The notes under the pieces are model-generated. The model worked only from the letters and a program-made list of their open reading frames with translations. It was not told the DNA's origin and made no database searches. The translations under genes and the position numbers were made by a program. Shown here one piece after another: positions 1 through 10,200 of a DNA stretch of 64,000 nt. This DNA is from Denitromonas ohlonensis. GTDB taxonomy: Bacteria > Pseudomonadota > Gammaproteobacteria > Burkholderiales > Rhodocyclaceae. The stretch covers positions 93,427 through 157,426 of the forward strand of contig NZ_VMNI01000012.1 in the NCBI RefSeq assembly GCF_007625205.1. The letters run 5' to 3'. Positions within the stretch are counted from its first letter, which is position 1; each line of letters starts with the position of its first letter.

Positions 1-365
1 CCCGCGACAGCGGCCTGCCCAGCGCCCTGGTGGTGCTGACCTACCGAAGCCGCCCGGTGCTCGACGACCTGCCCCTGCAATGGCACCGCCTGCAACGCAC
101 GCTGGATGTCATCTGGCACACCCACGAGGACGACCGCCACGCCTTGCTGGTGCTCATGCCACTGGCCGGCCCGGCGGCCATCGAAGGCTATCTCGACCGC
201 ATCGACGCCTGGCTCACCCAGCACCTGGGCGCACCGCCGGGCGAATTCGGCATCGCCTTGCACGCCTATCGGCTCGACGCCACACCGGCCACCGAGTTGC
301 TGTCCACCCTGCTTGAGGATTGCCATGTTCGCCCTGCTCAGCGGCCTGTCAGCACTGCTGCTTGA
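1..365 (+). CDS. pelD: PelD, C-terminal end (partial)
   Basis: This is the end of a gene that enters the window from the left; it is read in the frame starting at base 3 and stops at 365. PelD is the inner-membrane c-di-GMP receptor that activates Pel polysaccharide export, and its C-terminus is a degenerate GGDEF domain. The visible 120 residues alternate strands and helices as the end of a GGDEF fold would. Identity rests mainly on position: the next genes are clear pelE, pelF and pelG. The RxxD c-di-GMP site would lie at or before the window edge and cannot be checked. The pelE start overlaps its last 41 bases. Confidence 0.75.
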   Translation, partial: RDSGLPSALVVLTYRSRPVLDDLPLQWHRLQRTLDVIWHTHEDDRHALLVLMPLAGPAAIEGYLDRIDAWLTQHLGAPPGEFGIALHAYRLDATPATELLSTLLEDCHVRPAQRPVSTAA

Positions 366-1317
366 AGCGCTGGCGCTGTGGCTGCTCGGCACCGCCGACA
401 GCCGCACGCACCCGCTGGCCGTGGTCTTGCTGCCGCACCTGGCCGCCAGCGCACTGCTCGCGCTGAGCGCGCTGGCCCTCATGCCCGCGCTCACCGCCCG
501 CTCGCGACGCGCCAGCGGACTGCTGATGTTCGCCCTGTCGGCCTTCATCCCCGGTCTGGGCTTCGCCGGCATCATGGCCGGCTTGTGGATCGGCCGCTAC
601 CGCCTGGCCGCCCGCCGGCCGCGCGGCCTGCGCACGCTTGAATTGCCCGCACTCGACCCGCATCAACGCGAACGCAGCGGCTTTCACCAGACCGGCGCGG
701 GCGGTTTTTTGCGCAATCCGCGCGCCCCCACGCCGCAGCGCCTCAAAGCGCTGGTCGCGCTCCAGCATGTGCCCGGCCGCGTCGCCAGCCCGCTGCTGCG
801 CGACCTGCTCGGCGATGACAGCGAAGACCTGCGCCTGCTCGCCTACGGCATGCTCGACCGCAAGGAGAAAACGCTCAACGCCCAGATCCAGGCCGAACGC
901 CAGCGCCTCGCCAGCGCGCGCAGTGCCATCACGCTGGCGCTCGCCCACACCCGGCTGGCCGGCCTGTATTGGGAATTGATCTACCAGCAACTGGCGCAGG
1001 GCGACCTGCGCACCCATGCCGCCGAGTCCGGGCTGCATCATGCCCGCGAGGCGCTCGCCCTGCGGCCGAACGGCGCGGGCCTCTACCTGCGCTGTGGGCA
1101 ATGTCTGCTGGCGCTAGGCAACACGACAGAGGCCGAGGTGGCCTTCGAGGCGGCGCGCGCGGCCGGCCTGCCCGACCACCGCGTCCTGCCCCATCTGGCA
1201 GAGCTGGCCTTCTTGCGACGCGACTTTGCCGCAGTCCGGCGCCTGCTCGCACCGCTGGCCAGTTGGCGCGGCATGATGGGCGTGCAGAAAGTCGCGCAAT
1301 TCTGGAGCCCACGATGA
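325..1317 (+). CDS. pelE: PelE, Pel polysaccharide membrane/TPR-like protein
   Basis: The protein has 330 residues, normal for PelE. Two or three hydrophobic helices fill the first 95 residues, followed by a long cytoplasmic helical part with TPR-like repeats (for example ALRPNGAGLYLRCGQCLLAL). PelE works with PelD and PelG in the inner-membrane Pel synthase/export complex. The ATG at 325 was chosen because the hydrophobic N-terminus begins there; the open frame upstream is read inside pelD. It overlaps pelD by 41 bases, and its TGA overlaps the pelF ATG (ATGA), so the genes are translationally coupled. Confidence 0.85.
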   Translation: MFALLSGLSALLLEALALWLLGTADSRTHPLAVVLLPHLAASALLALSALALMPALTARSRRASGLLMFALSAFIPGLGFAGIMAGLWIGRYRLAARRPRGLRTLELPALDPHQRERSGFHQTGAGGFLRNPRAPTPQRLKALVALQHVPGRVASPLLRDLLGDDSEDLRLLAYGMLDRKEKTLNAQIQAERQRLASARSAITLALAHTRLAGLYWELIYQQLAQGDLRTHAAESGLHHAREALALRPNGAGLYLRCGQCLLALGNTTEAEVAFEAARAAGLPDHRVLPHLAELAFLRRDFAAVRRLLAPLASWRGMMGVQKVAQFWSPR

Positions 1318-2855
1318 ACGCCTTCCCCACCGCCGCCGACGCCGATGTGGCGTTGCTGCTCGAAGGCACCTACCCGTTTGTGTCGGGCGGGGTGTCCTCG
1401 TGGATGCATCAGATCCTGCTGGCCCACCCCGATGTGCGCTTTGCGCTGGTGTTTCTCGGCAGCCGCCGCGAAGACTACCCGGCCATGCGCTACGAACTGC
1501 CGGCCAATGTGGTACATCTGGAAACCCATTTCCTTCACGACAGCCTGTCCGACGCGCCCGACACCCCGCGCGCCCGCAGCGGCAACGCCGCCGCCTTTGC
1601 CGACATCGACGCCCTGCACATGGCCTTTCGCAGCGGCCAGGCCGTGTCGCCCAAGCTGATGCACGCCGCCTGCGCCCACATCAAGCCGGGCGGCGCCATC
1701 CCCGAGCACGATTTCCGCCACGCCGAAGCGGCCTGGCAGCGCATTACCGAGCACTACCGCAAGCACTGCTCCGACCCCAGCTTTGTCGACTATTTCTGGT
1801 CGGTGCGCATCATGCACCAGCCGCTGTGGCAACTCGCGCGCATTGCCGACGCACTGATCCCGGTGCGGGCCTACCACAGCATCTCGACCGGCTATGCCGG
1901 CTTTCTCGGCGCGCTGCTGGCGCAGGCCACCGGGCGCCCGCTGATCCTCACCGAGCACGGCATCTACACCAAGGAACGCAAGATCGACTTGTTTCAGAGC
2001 GAGTGGATCCACGACAACCGCAACGCCTTTCAGCGCGATCCGACCGAGCTGTCCTACTTCCGCCAGCTGTGGATCCGCTTCTTCGAGTGGATGGGCCGGC
2101 TGAGCTATGACGCCGCCGACCCGATCATCTCGCTGTACGAAACCAATCGCCGCCGGCAGATCGCCGATGGCGCCACCGCCGAGCGCACGCAGGTGATTCC
2201 CAACGGCGTGTCGATCGGCCGACTGGCGCCGCTGCGCGCCCAACGCGTCGACGAGATCCCGCCCGTGCTGTGCCTGATCGGCCGGGTGGTGCCGATCAAG
2301 GACGTGAAGAACTTCATCCGCGCCATGCGCACCGTCATCACCCGCCTGCCCACGGCCGAAGCCTGGATTGCCGGCCCGCTGGACGAAGACCCGGCCTATG
2401 TGGCCGAGTGTCGCCACCTGATCGACAGCCTCGACCTGGGTGACAAAGTGCGCCTGCTCGGCATGCAACGCATCGACGCGCTGCTGCCGAAGATCGGCCT
2501 GGTGGTACTCAGCTCCATCTCCGAAGCCCTGCCGCTGGTGGTGCTCGAAGGCTTTGCTGCCGGCGTACCCTGCATCAGCACCGATGTCGGCTCCTGCCGG
2601 CAGCTGATCGAAGGCGGTGACGCCGAGGACCGCGCCTTTGGCAGCGCCGGTGCGGTGGTCGGCATCGCCGATCCGCAAGCCCTGGCCAACGCCGCGCTCG
2701 AGCTGCTCGGCCACCCCGAGCGCTGGCGCGCCGCCCGCGACGCCGGTATCCGCCGCGTCGAAGCGCGCTACAGTGACGCCCTGATGTTCCAGCGCTACCG
2801 CGACGTCTACGATCGCGCGCTAGCCCCCTCACTCGCCAAGGAGCGCCAATCATGA
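1314..2855 (+). CDS. pelF: PelF, cytosolic glycosyltransferase for Pel
   Basis: This 513-residue GT4-family glycosyltransferase uses UDP-sugars to polymerise Pel. The N-terminus carries the PelF signature EGTYPFVSGGVSSW, with a GGVS donor-side loop. The C-terminal Rossmann domain has GRVVPIKDVKNF at about residue 322 and the nucleotide-sugar motif SEALPLVVLEGFAAGVP at about 400. Length matches the family. It starts in the ATGA overlap with pelE and ends in an ATGA overlap with the following RidA-like gene, so expression is coupled across the operon. Confidence 0.95.
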   Translation: MNAFPTAADADVALLLEGTYPFVSGGVSSWMHQILLAHPDVRFALVFLGSRREDYPAMRYELPANVVHLETHFLHDSLSDAPDTPRARSGNAAAFADIDALHMAFRSGQAVSPKLMHAACAHIKPGGAIPEHDFRHAEAAWQRITEHYRKHCSDPSFVDYFWSVRIMHQPLWQLARIADALIPVRAYHSISTGYAGFLGALLAQATGRPLILTEHGIYTKERKIDLFQSEWIHDNRNAFQRDPTELSYFRQLWIRFFEWMGRLSYDAADPIISLYETNRRRQIADGATAERTQVIPNGVSIGRLAPLRAQRVDEIPPVLCLIGRVVPIKDVKNFIRAMRTVITRLPTAEAWIAGPLDEDPAYVAECRHLIDSLDLGDKVRLLGMQRIDALLPKIGLVVLSSISEALPLVVLEGFAAGVPCISTDVGSCRQLIEGGDAEDRAFGSAGAVVGIADPQALANAALELLGHPERWRAARDAGIRRVEARYSDALMFQRYRDVYDRALAPSLAKERQS

Positions 2856-3202
2856 GCCTGACCCGTTACGGCACCACCACCCGCTACTCCGACATCGTGG
2901 TGCACAACCAGACCCTGTACACCGTCGAAGTGCCCGCCAGCATCGACACCAACATCGAAACCCAGACCAGCGAAATCCTCGGCAGCATCGACCGCCTGCT
3001 GGCCCAGGCCGGCAGCGACAAGTCGCGCATCCTGATGGCCACCATCTATCTGGTCGACATGGACGACTACACCGGCATGAACGCCGTGTGGGACGCCTGG
3101 CTGGCCCAAGGCACCGCGCCCTGCCGCGCCTGCGTTCAGGTGGCCGGCCTGGCACAGGCCGGCTGGCGTATCGAGATCGCGCTAACCGCCGCGGTGGACT
3201 GA
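2852..3202 (+). CDS. RidA/YjgF-family protein inside the pel operon
   Basis: The protein has 116 residues, the normal size for the RidA family of trimeric proteins, which hydrolyse reactive enamines/imines or bind small ligands. It has the family order: a strand-rich N-terminus, TSEILGSIDRLLAQAGSD, the ATIYLVDM segment, and a C-terminal R-x-C-V-Q-V strand. The last holds the conserved arginine that contacts the substrate carboxylate. The start overlaps the pelF stop by 4 bases, and pelG begins 9 bases after its end. RidA is not a standard Pel component. Its role here is unknown: metabolite protection or an assembly factor are guesses. Confidence 0.85.
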   Translation: MSLTRYGTTTRYSDIVVHNQTLYTVEVPASIDTNIETQTSEILGSIDRLLAQAGSDKSRILMATIYLVDMDDYTGMNAVWDAWLAQGTAPCRACVQVAGLAQAGWRIEIALTAAVD

Positions 3203-3211
3203 GGGGAATTC

Positions 3212-4582
3212 GTGGCCGGCATCGGTTTCGAGCTGCGCAAGCTCTTGCGCAAGGACAGCCTGCTCGGGCTGGTGCAGGCCTATGCCTATGCCGGAGTGAT
3301 CGGTTCGGGGCCGTGGGTGCTGTCGATTGTCGGCATCCTGGTCATCGGCCTGCTCAGCGCATCACTGGGCGCGTCCAGCCATGGCGTCACGCAGTTTCAG
3401 GTGTCGGTCACCTGGCTGATCGCCAGCTCGCTGATTCTCACCGGCGGCGTGCAGCTGGCCTTTACGCGCTATGTGTCCGACCGCCTGTTCGAGCACAAGC
3501 ACGACACCGTGCTGCCCAATCTGCACGGCGTGCTGTGTCTGGTGCTGGTGGCTGCCGGCACGCTGGCCACCGTGCTGGCCTTTACCGCCTTTGCCGGTGA
3601 GAGCGTGCTCTACCGGCTGCTGATGATTGCCGGTTTCACGCAGCTGTGTGTCATCTGGGTGCTGACCATTTTCCTGTCCGGCCTCAAGCGCTATCGCGCC
3701 ATTCTGGCAATGTACGCGCTCGGCTACGGCATCACCGTCGGCGCCGCGCTGCTGGCGCGCAACTGGGCGCTCGAAGGCTTGCTCGCCGGCTTCGTGCTCG
3801 GTCACTTTGCGCTGCTATGCGGCATGTGGTGGCTGACGGTGCGCAGCTTCAGCGCCACCGAAGCGGTGCGCTTCGACTTTCTTCAGCCCCAACACCGCTA
3901 CCCCAGCCTGCTGATCATCGGCGTGCTCTACAACCTCGCGGTGTGGGCCGACAAGCTGGTGTTCTGGCTCTACCCCGACACCTCGGCCGCCATCATCGGC
4001 CCGCTGCGCGCCTCGGTCATTTACGACCTGCCGGTGTTCATGGCCTACCTGTTCATCATCCCCGGCATGGCGGTGTTTCTGGTGCGCATCGAGACCGACT
4101 TCGTGGACTACCACGAGCGTTTCTACAATGCGGTGCGCGAAGGCGGCAGCCTGGAGACCATCGAATCCATGCGCGACGAGATGGTGCTCGCCATCCGCCA
4201 GGGCTTCGCCGAAATCGGCAAGATCCAGACCCTCGCCCTGCTCGCCGCCATCATCGTCGGCCCCACGGTGCTCGCCGCGCTGGGCATCTCGGCGCTTTAC
4301 CTGCCGCTGTTCCACATCCAGACGCTCGGCGCCAGCCTGCAGGTCGGCCTGCTGGCGCTGCTCAATGTGTTCTTCTACCTCGACCAGCGCGCGCTGGTGC
4401 TGCGCCTGTGTGCGCTGCTGTGCGTCAGCAACCTCGCCCTCACCACGCTGTCGCTCCAGCTCGGCGCTGCCTTCTATGGCTACGGCTACGCCGCCGCCGT
4501 GCTGCTGACCCTGCTCTACGGCCTGTTCGCGCTCGACCGCAAACTGCACCGGCTGGAGTACGAAACCTTCATGCTGCGTTAG
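3212..4582 (+). CDS. pelG: PelG, inner-membrane Pel exporter subunit
   Basis: This is a 456-residue polytopic membrane protein with about 12 hydrophobic segments. It opens with the conserved PelG N-terminus GIGFELRKLL and fits the polysaccharide-transporter (MOP/PST-like) superfamily. PelG forms the membrane passage for Pel together with PelD, PelE and PelF. A GTG start at 3212 follows a GGGGAA-like ribosome site just after the RidA-like gene. It is the last pel gene seen; pelA, pelB and pelC would lie left of the window, if present. Confidence 0.93.
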   Translation: MAGIGFELRKLLRKDSLLGLVQAYAYAGVIGSGPWVLSIVGILVIGLLSASLGASSHGVTQFQVSVTWLIASSLILTGGVQLAFTRYVSDRLFEHKHDTVLPNLHGVLCLVLVAAGTLATVLAFTAFAGESVLYRLLMIAGFTQLCVIWVLTIFLSGLKRYRAILAMYALGYGITVGAALLARNWALEGLLAGFVLGHFALLCGMWWLTVRSFSATEAVRFDFLQPQHRYPSLLIIGVLYNLAVWADKLVFWLYPDTSAAIIGPLRASVIYDLPVFMAYLFIIPGMAVFLVRIETDFVDYHERFYNAVREGGSLETIESMRDEMVLAIRQGFAEIGKIQTLALLAAIIVGPTVLAALGISALYLPLFHIQTLGASLQVGLLALLNVFFYLDQRALVLRLCALLCVSNLALTTLSLQLGAAFYGYGYAAAVLLTLLYGLFALDRKLHRLEYETFMLR

Positions 4583-4640
4583 CCACGCACGCGGGCCACG
4601 GCTTGGAGTAAATTAGTCCATCGGACCTCAAGGCGCCGAC

Positions 4641-5144
4641 ATGACTTCACCGACCGTGCTCACCCCCGCGCTGGCCGATTTCGTGACCAGCCACCTGTCG
4701 ATCCATCTCGCCGCCAGCGACGATCGGGGCATTGCCACGCTGGTGCGCGGCCTGGGCTGCCGGCGCGACCCGGCCGCCACCAACCGCCTGCGCCTGCTGA
4801 TCGCCGCCCCGCAGGCCGAACCGGTGCTGCGCGCCCTGACCACCAACGGCCGGATCGCCGTGGTGTTCAGCGAGCCGGAAAGCCACCGCACCGTCCAGCT
4901 CAAGGGGCGTGACGCCCACCGGGTCGAGCGCGACCCCGACGATACCGCGCTGCTGGCGCCCTACATCAACACCCTGGTCGCCCGCCTCGCCACCGTCGGC
5001 ACCCCCGAAGCCTTCGTGCGCGCCCTGCTGCATTGCCCCACCGAGGCGCTTTGCATTGTCCGATTCACACCGGATGAGGTCTTCGGCCAGACTCCCGGCC
5101 CCCAGGCCGGGCAGCGTCTGGCCACCGGCAGCGCCCTGCCATGA
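4641..5144 (+). CDS. Pyridoxamine-phosphate-oxidase-like flavin split-barrel protein
   Basis: This 167-residue protein appears to have a PNPOx-like FMN-binding split-barrel fold, which includes FMN- or F420-dependent oxidoreductases and heme-binding HugZ-type proteins. Recognisable parts are LSIHLAASDDRGIATLVRGL near the N-terminus, the strand IAVVFSEPESHRTVQLKG (residues about 73-90) and an alpha-helical segment after it. It overlaps the next gene by 4 bases (ATGA), and that gene encodes another split-barrel domain. The substrate cannot be told. It begins 58 bases after pelG, so it may be read with the pel operon. Confidence 0.65.
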   Translation: MTSPTVLTPALADFVTSHLSIHLAASDDRGIATLVRGLGCRRDPAATNRLRLLIAAPQAEPVLRALTTNGRIAVVFSEPESHRTVQLKGRDAHRVERDPDDTALLAPYINTLVARLATVGTPEAFVRALLHCPTEALCIVRFTPDEVFGQTPGPQAGQRLATGSALP

Positions 5145-6487
5145 ATCCGGAGCTGAGCCTCGACACCCTGCGCAGTTGCCTCGAGGGCATCCTGCCGGCC
5201 GGGCTGGCCACCTGTGCACCCGACGGCACGCCCAACGTCACCTATGTCTCGCAACTGATGTATGTCGACCCGGAGCATGTCGCGCTGTCCTTCCAGTTCT
5301 TCAACAAGACCCGCGAAAACATTCTCGCCAATCCGCACGCCACGGTGCTGATGATGGACCCGGACACCGCCGCCCGCTACCGGCTGAGCATCCGCTACCT
5401 GCGCACCGAAACCGCCGGCCCGCTGTTCGAACGCATGAAGGCCACGCTCGCCGGCATCGCCTCGCACACCGGCATGACCGGGGTGTTCCGGCTGCGTGGC
5501 GCCGATATTTACCGGGTACTGGCGATCGAGGCCGTGCCCGGCCACAGCCTGCCACCGCCGGTCGCTCGCGCGCCACTGCTGCCGGCACTGCGCCGCAGTG
5601 TCGACGCCTTGTCGGCGTGCCGCAGCCTGGAGCACCTGATCGACACGCTGACGATGCGCCTTGAACGACACTTCGGCATTGACCATCAAATGCTGCTGAT
5701 GGCCGACGACGCCGCCCAGCGCCTCTACATCATGGCCAGCCGGGGCTATGCCAGCTCCGGGGCCGGCGCCGAAGTGCGCTACGGGGTGGGCGTGATCGGC
5801 GTCGCGGCACGTGAGCAAACCCCTATCCGCATCATCTTTCCGGCCGCCGAATATGCCTACAGCCGCGCCATCCGTGAGCAACTCGAAGGCGGCGAACTTG
5901 CCGGCCAGCTCGAAGCGGGCATCCCCCTGCCCGGCCTGCCCGAGCCGTCCAGCCAGCTCGCCGTGCCGGTGCGCGCAGGCGACCGCCTGATAGCGGTGCT
6001 GTATGTCGAAAGTGCCCAGCAATGCCGGTTCGACTACGACATGGAAGATGCGCTGGTCGCCCTGTGCGCCATGCTCGGCCCCTGCATGTGCGCGCTGCAA
6101 GGCGATGCCCTCGAAGACGACAGCCCCGCCGCCGCCCACGATCACCCCGCGCCGGATGCCACCGCCGAACCGCTGCGGGTGCATTACTTCGGCCGCGACG
6201 GCAGCGTCTTTCTGGACGACCACTACCTGATCAAGGGCGTTGCCGGCAGCATTCTGCGGGCCCTGCTCGAAGACCACCTCGCGCAGGGTCGCAGCGAGTT
6301 CTCGAAACGCGAAATGCGCCTCGACCCCCGGCTGCGCCTGCCCGAGGTGGTCGACAACCTCGACGCCCGGCTCATCCTGCTCAGCCGGCGGCTGGCTGAC
6401 CGCAGCACCGAGGTGCGCATCGAAAAGGCCGGCCGGGGTCGCATCCGACTGGTGCTCACCCGACCGGTGGTCCTGATCACCGACTGA
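5141..6487 (+). CDS. PNPOx-GAF-winged-helix fusion protein
   Basis: This 448-residue protein seems to have three parts. Residues 1-145 form a split-barrel flavin domain (ILPAGLATCAPDGTPNVTYVSQL, then FQFFNKTRENILANPHA). Residues about 155-325 look like a GAF sensor (helix SLEHLIDTLTMRLERHFGID and strand RLIAVLYVESAQQCRFDYD). Residues about 345-448 resemble a small winged-helix domain (LRVHYFGRDGSVFLDDHYLI and the SKREMRLDPRLRLPEVVDN helices). It is coupled to the preceding split-barrel gene by an ATGA overlap. A redox- or ligand-sensing regulator is plausible, but no function is established. Confidence 0.65.
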   Translation: MNPELSLDTLRSCLEGILPAGLATCAPDGTPNVTYVSQLMYVDPEHVALSFQFFNKTRENILANPHATVLMMDPDTAARYRLSIRYLRTETAGPLFERMKATLAGIASHTGMTGVFRLRGADIYRVLAIEAVPGHSLPPPVARAPLLPALRRSVDALSACRSLEHLIDTLTMRLERHFGIDHQMLLMADDAAQRLYIMASRGYASSGAGAEVRYGVGVIGVAAREQTPIRIIFPAAEYAYSRAIREQLEGGELAGQLEAGIPLPGLPEPSSQLAVPVRAGDRLIAVLYVESAQQCRFDYDMEDALVALCAMLGPCMCALQGDALEDDSPAAAHDHPAPDATAEPLRVHYFGRDGSVFLDDHYLIKGVAGSILRALLEDHLAQGRSEFSKREMRLDPRLRLPEVVDNLDARLILLSRRLADRSTEVRIEKAGRGRIRLVLTRPVVLITD

Positions 6488-6518
6488 TGCTGAGCACCCA
6501 CACCGCGCCCGGCATCGA

Positions 6519-7019
6519 TCAACGCGTCCGTGCCCCGAGCACCACCTGGGTGGGCGGCTGCGGAACGAACACGAAGTGCGGCGTCGGAATCGGCGCGCCC
6601 GGCGGTAGCGCCGCCGGCGCCGCCTCACCCGCGGGGCCCAGCGCGCGCAGATAGGCATAGATCGCGTTCAGATCGCCATCGGTCATGGTCTTCAACGCAG
6701 CCCAGGGCATGGGCGGCAAACCGCCGGCGCGGGCCCGCGTGCGCCATTCGCGCTCGCTCAGGGTGCTGACCGACAGGCGCAGATTGGCCGGATAGCTCAC
6801 CCCCCAGGGACCACTGAAGCCGACGCCCAGACCGGTCAGCCGGGCCGCTTCGGGCACCGCCTCACCCGCCTCGGCAAAGCCGGCGGTATGACAGCCATTG
6901 CAATCGGCCACCGCGACCAGGTAGCGCCCGCGGGCGACCGGGTCGCGCGCCTCGGCCGCCTGCACTGACACGCTGGCGCCGAGCAGCGCGGCCAGGATCA
7001 TTTTTTGGAACCGTTTCAT
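6519..7019 (-). CDS. Periplasmic monoheme cytochrome c
   Basis: The protein has 166 residues with a signal peptide (MKRFQKM, hydrophobic stretch, VQA-A cleavage region). One heme site, CNGCH, lies at residues 40-44. The middle has SGPWGVSYPANLR and the C-terminal part LPPMPWAALKTMTDGDLNAI, typical of the small alcohol-dehydrogenase-type cytochrome c domain with a distal methionine. It acts as a periplasmic electron carrier. The start at 7019 was preferred over an upstream ATG at 7097 because it gives a proper signal peptide. It converges with the preceding gene (31-base gap) and diverges from the large oxidoreductase gene at 7257. Confidence 0.85.
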   Translation of the reverse strand: MKRFQKMILAALLGASVSVQAAEARDPVARGRYLVAVADCNGCHTAGFAEAGEAVPEAARLTGLGVGFSGPWGVSYPANLRLSVSTLSEREWRTRARAGGLPPMPWAALKTMTDGDLNAIYAYLRALGPAGEAAPAALPPGAPIPTPHFVFVPQPPTQVVLGARTR

Positions 7020-7256
7020 TGCCCACTCCGATGAATGAATCGAGCCTCCAGCGTATGGGCCGCCGGCGCGCCTCGCCCTTAAGAGTTGCTTCAGCAAATC
7101 CTCAAAAAATACTAAGTGCGGAATTCGCCCGATGCGGGCAGATAAACGCCGAAAATCAAAGCCTTGTTGGGCTCAGGGTTTTTCATTGGGGCTGCATGGT
7201 GCACCGCAGTTCGATAGAATGCATCGTTTCCCCCAACGCAACCGCAAGACACGCCG

Positions 7257-10200
7257 ATGACCCAGCGCCTGCGAGAGATCCCCTATAACTACACCTCGTT
7301 CTCCGACCGCGAGATCGTGATCCGCCTGCTCGGCGAAGAGAGCTGGCAGGTGCTTGACGCCTTGCGCAGCGAGCGGGTGACCGGCCGCTCGGCGCGCATG
7401 CTCTACGAGGTGCTCGGCGACATCTGGGTGGTGCAGCGCAACCCCTACCTGATGGACGACCTGCTCGGCAACCGCGACCGGCGCGGCGCCCTGGTCGGGG
7501 CCCTGCGTCACCGCCTGAACGAGATCGACAAGCGACGCCTCGATTCGCAGTCCGAAGACCAGGACCGCAGCGAGAAGGTCGAACTGCTGGTGCGCGCGGC
7601 ACGCGAGGCGGTCGCCCGCTTTGAAGTGCAGTTCGAAGAAACCATCGATCTGCGTCGCCAGGCCACCCGGGTGCTGACGCGTCACACCCGCAAGGACAAC
7701 ATCTGCTTCGACGGCCATGCGCGCGTCTCGCATGTGACCGACGCCACCGACTGGCGGGTCGAGTACCCCTTCGTGGTGCTGTATCCCGACACCGAGGCCG
7801 AGATCGGCCCGCTGGTGCGCGACTGTATCGAGCTCGGTCTGACCATCATCCCGCGCGGGGGTGGCACCGGCTACACCGGCGGCGCCGTGCCGCTGGATGC
7901 GCGCTCGGTGGTCATCAACACTGAAAAGCTGATCGACATCGGCAAGGTTGAAGAGACCGTGCTGCCGGGCCTCGACGGCCCGATGGCCGAGCCCTACGCC
8001 ACCATCCGCACCAGCGCCGGCGTGGTCACCGCCCGCGTGGCCGAAGCGGCCTCGGCCGCCGGCCGGGTGTTTGCGGTGGACCCGACCTCGGCCAGCGCCT
8101 CGTGCATCGGCGGCAACGTGGCCATGAACGCCGGTGGCAAGAAGGCCGTGCTGTGGGGCACGGCGCTCGACAACCTGGCGTGGTGGAAGATGGTCACGCC
8201 CGACGGCAACTGGCTGGAGGTCGAGCGCCTCAACCACAATTTCGGCAAGATCCACGAGCAGGACACCGTGCACTTCCGCCTCAAGCGCTTCGACGCCTCG
8301 GGCACCAAGTCGCTGGGCGAAGAGCTGCTATCCATGCCCGGCGCGGCCTGTCGCAAGGACGGCCTGGGCAAGGACGTCACCGACAAGTTTCTCGGTGGCG
8401 TGCCGGGCGTGCAGAAGGAAGGCACCGACGGCATCATCGTCGCGGCGCGCTGGGTGCTGCACAAGATGCCGCCGGTCACGCGCACGGTGTGTCTGGAATT
8501 CTTCGGCCAGGTGCGCGAAGCCGTGCCCGCCATTGTCGAAATCACCGACTACTTCAAACCGGGCGGCGAAGGCCACGCCCTGGGCGTGCAGCTGGCCGGC
8601 CTGGAGCACCTCGACGAGCGCTATGTGAAGGCCGTCGGCTACACCACCAAGGCCAAGCGCCACGGCCGGCCCAAGATGGTGCTGGTCGGCGACATCGTCG
8701 GTCTGGACGAAAAAGCCGTGATGACGGCCACCTCGGCCGTGGTCCGCATGACCAATGCGCGCGGCTCGGAGGGCTTCATCGCCGTCAGCGACGAGCAGCG
8801 CAAGAAGTTCTGGCTCGACCGCTCGCGCACCGCCGCCATCTCGCGCCACACCAACGCCTTCAAGATCAACGAAGACGTGGTCATCCCGCTGCCGCGCATG
8901 GGCGACTACTGCGATCACATCGAACGCATCAACATCGAGCTGTCGACCCGCAGCAAGCTGGAATTGTGCGACGCGCTGACCGAGGCGCTGTCGGGCGAGC
9001 TGCCGCTGCACACCCAGGACGCCGACATCGACGCCGCCGAGATCATCGGCGACCGCCGCCAAGCCGCGCTCGACTATGTCACCCGCATCCGCGCGCGCTG
9101 GCAGTGGCTGCTCGACAACCTCGACACCCCGCTGGCCGAGGCCGAAACCCGCTTTGCCGAGTTCGGCATCACCGCCGGCGAACTGACCAACACCGCCGCC
9201 AACCCGGTGCTCTTCCACCGCCTGCAGGACTACTCGGTGCGCACCTCGTGGAAGACCGAGCTGCGCGCGCGCCTGATCAAGATTTTTGAAGGCGACGTGT
9301 TCCGCCCGGTACGCGAGAAGGTCGACGCCACCCACGCCCAGGTGCTGCGCGGCCGGCTGTTCGTGGCCCTGCACATGCACGCCGGTGACGGCAACGTGCA
9401 CACCAACATCCCGGTCAACTCCGACAACTACGCCATGCTGCAGACCGCCAACGAGACGGTGGACCGCATCATGGCCATCGCCCGCGCGCTCGACGGCGTG
9501 ATCTCCGGCGAGCACGGCATCGGCATCACCAAGCTGGACTTCCTCACCGACGAGGAAATGGCCAACTACTGGACCTACAAGCAGAAGGTCGACCCCGAAG
9601 GCCGCTTCAACCGCGGCAAGCTGCAGCGCGGCGCCAACCTCGACCGCGCCTACACCCCCAGCTTCGGGCTGATGGGCCACGAATCGCTGATCATGGAACA
9701 GACCGAGATCGGCGAGATCGCCCACGACATCAAGGACTGCCTGCGCTGCGGCAAGTGCAAGCCGGTGTGCTCCACGCATGTGCCGCGCGCCAACCTGATG
9801 TATTCGCCGCGCAACAAGATCCTGTCCACCTCGCTGCTGGTCGAAGCCTTCCTGTATGAGGAGCAGACCCGCCGCGGCGTGTCGCTGGCGCACTGGGCCG
9901 AGTTCGAAGACGTGGCCGATCACTGCACCATCTGCCACAAGTGCAAGAACCCCTGCCCGGTCGACATCGACTTCGGCGATGTGTCGGTCAAGATGCGCAA
10001 CCTGCTGCGCAACCAGGGCAAGAAGTCCTTCAACCCCGGCAAGGCGGCGGCCATGGCCTTCCTCACCGTCAAGGACCCGGCCACCATCAAGCTGATGCGC
10101 AAGGGCATGATCGAGTGGGGCTACAAGGCGCAGCGCTGGGCGCACAAGACCGCCAAGTCGCTCGGCCTGATCCAGGCCCAGGTCAAGCAGCCGCCGGCCA

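Noticed and set aside
1083..2714. A 543-codon minus-strand open frame
   Set aside because: It is antisense to pelE/pelF, whose identity is clear.
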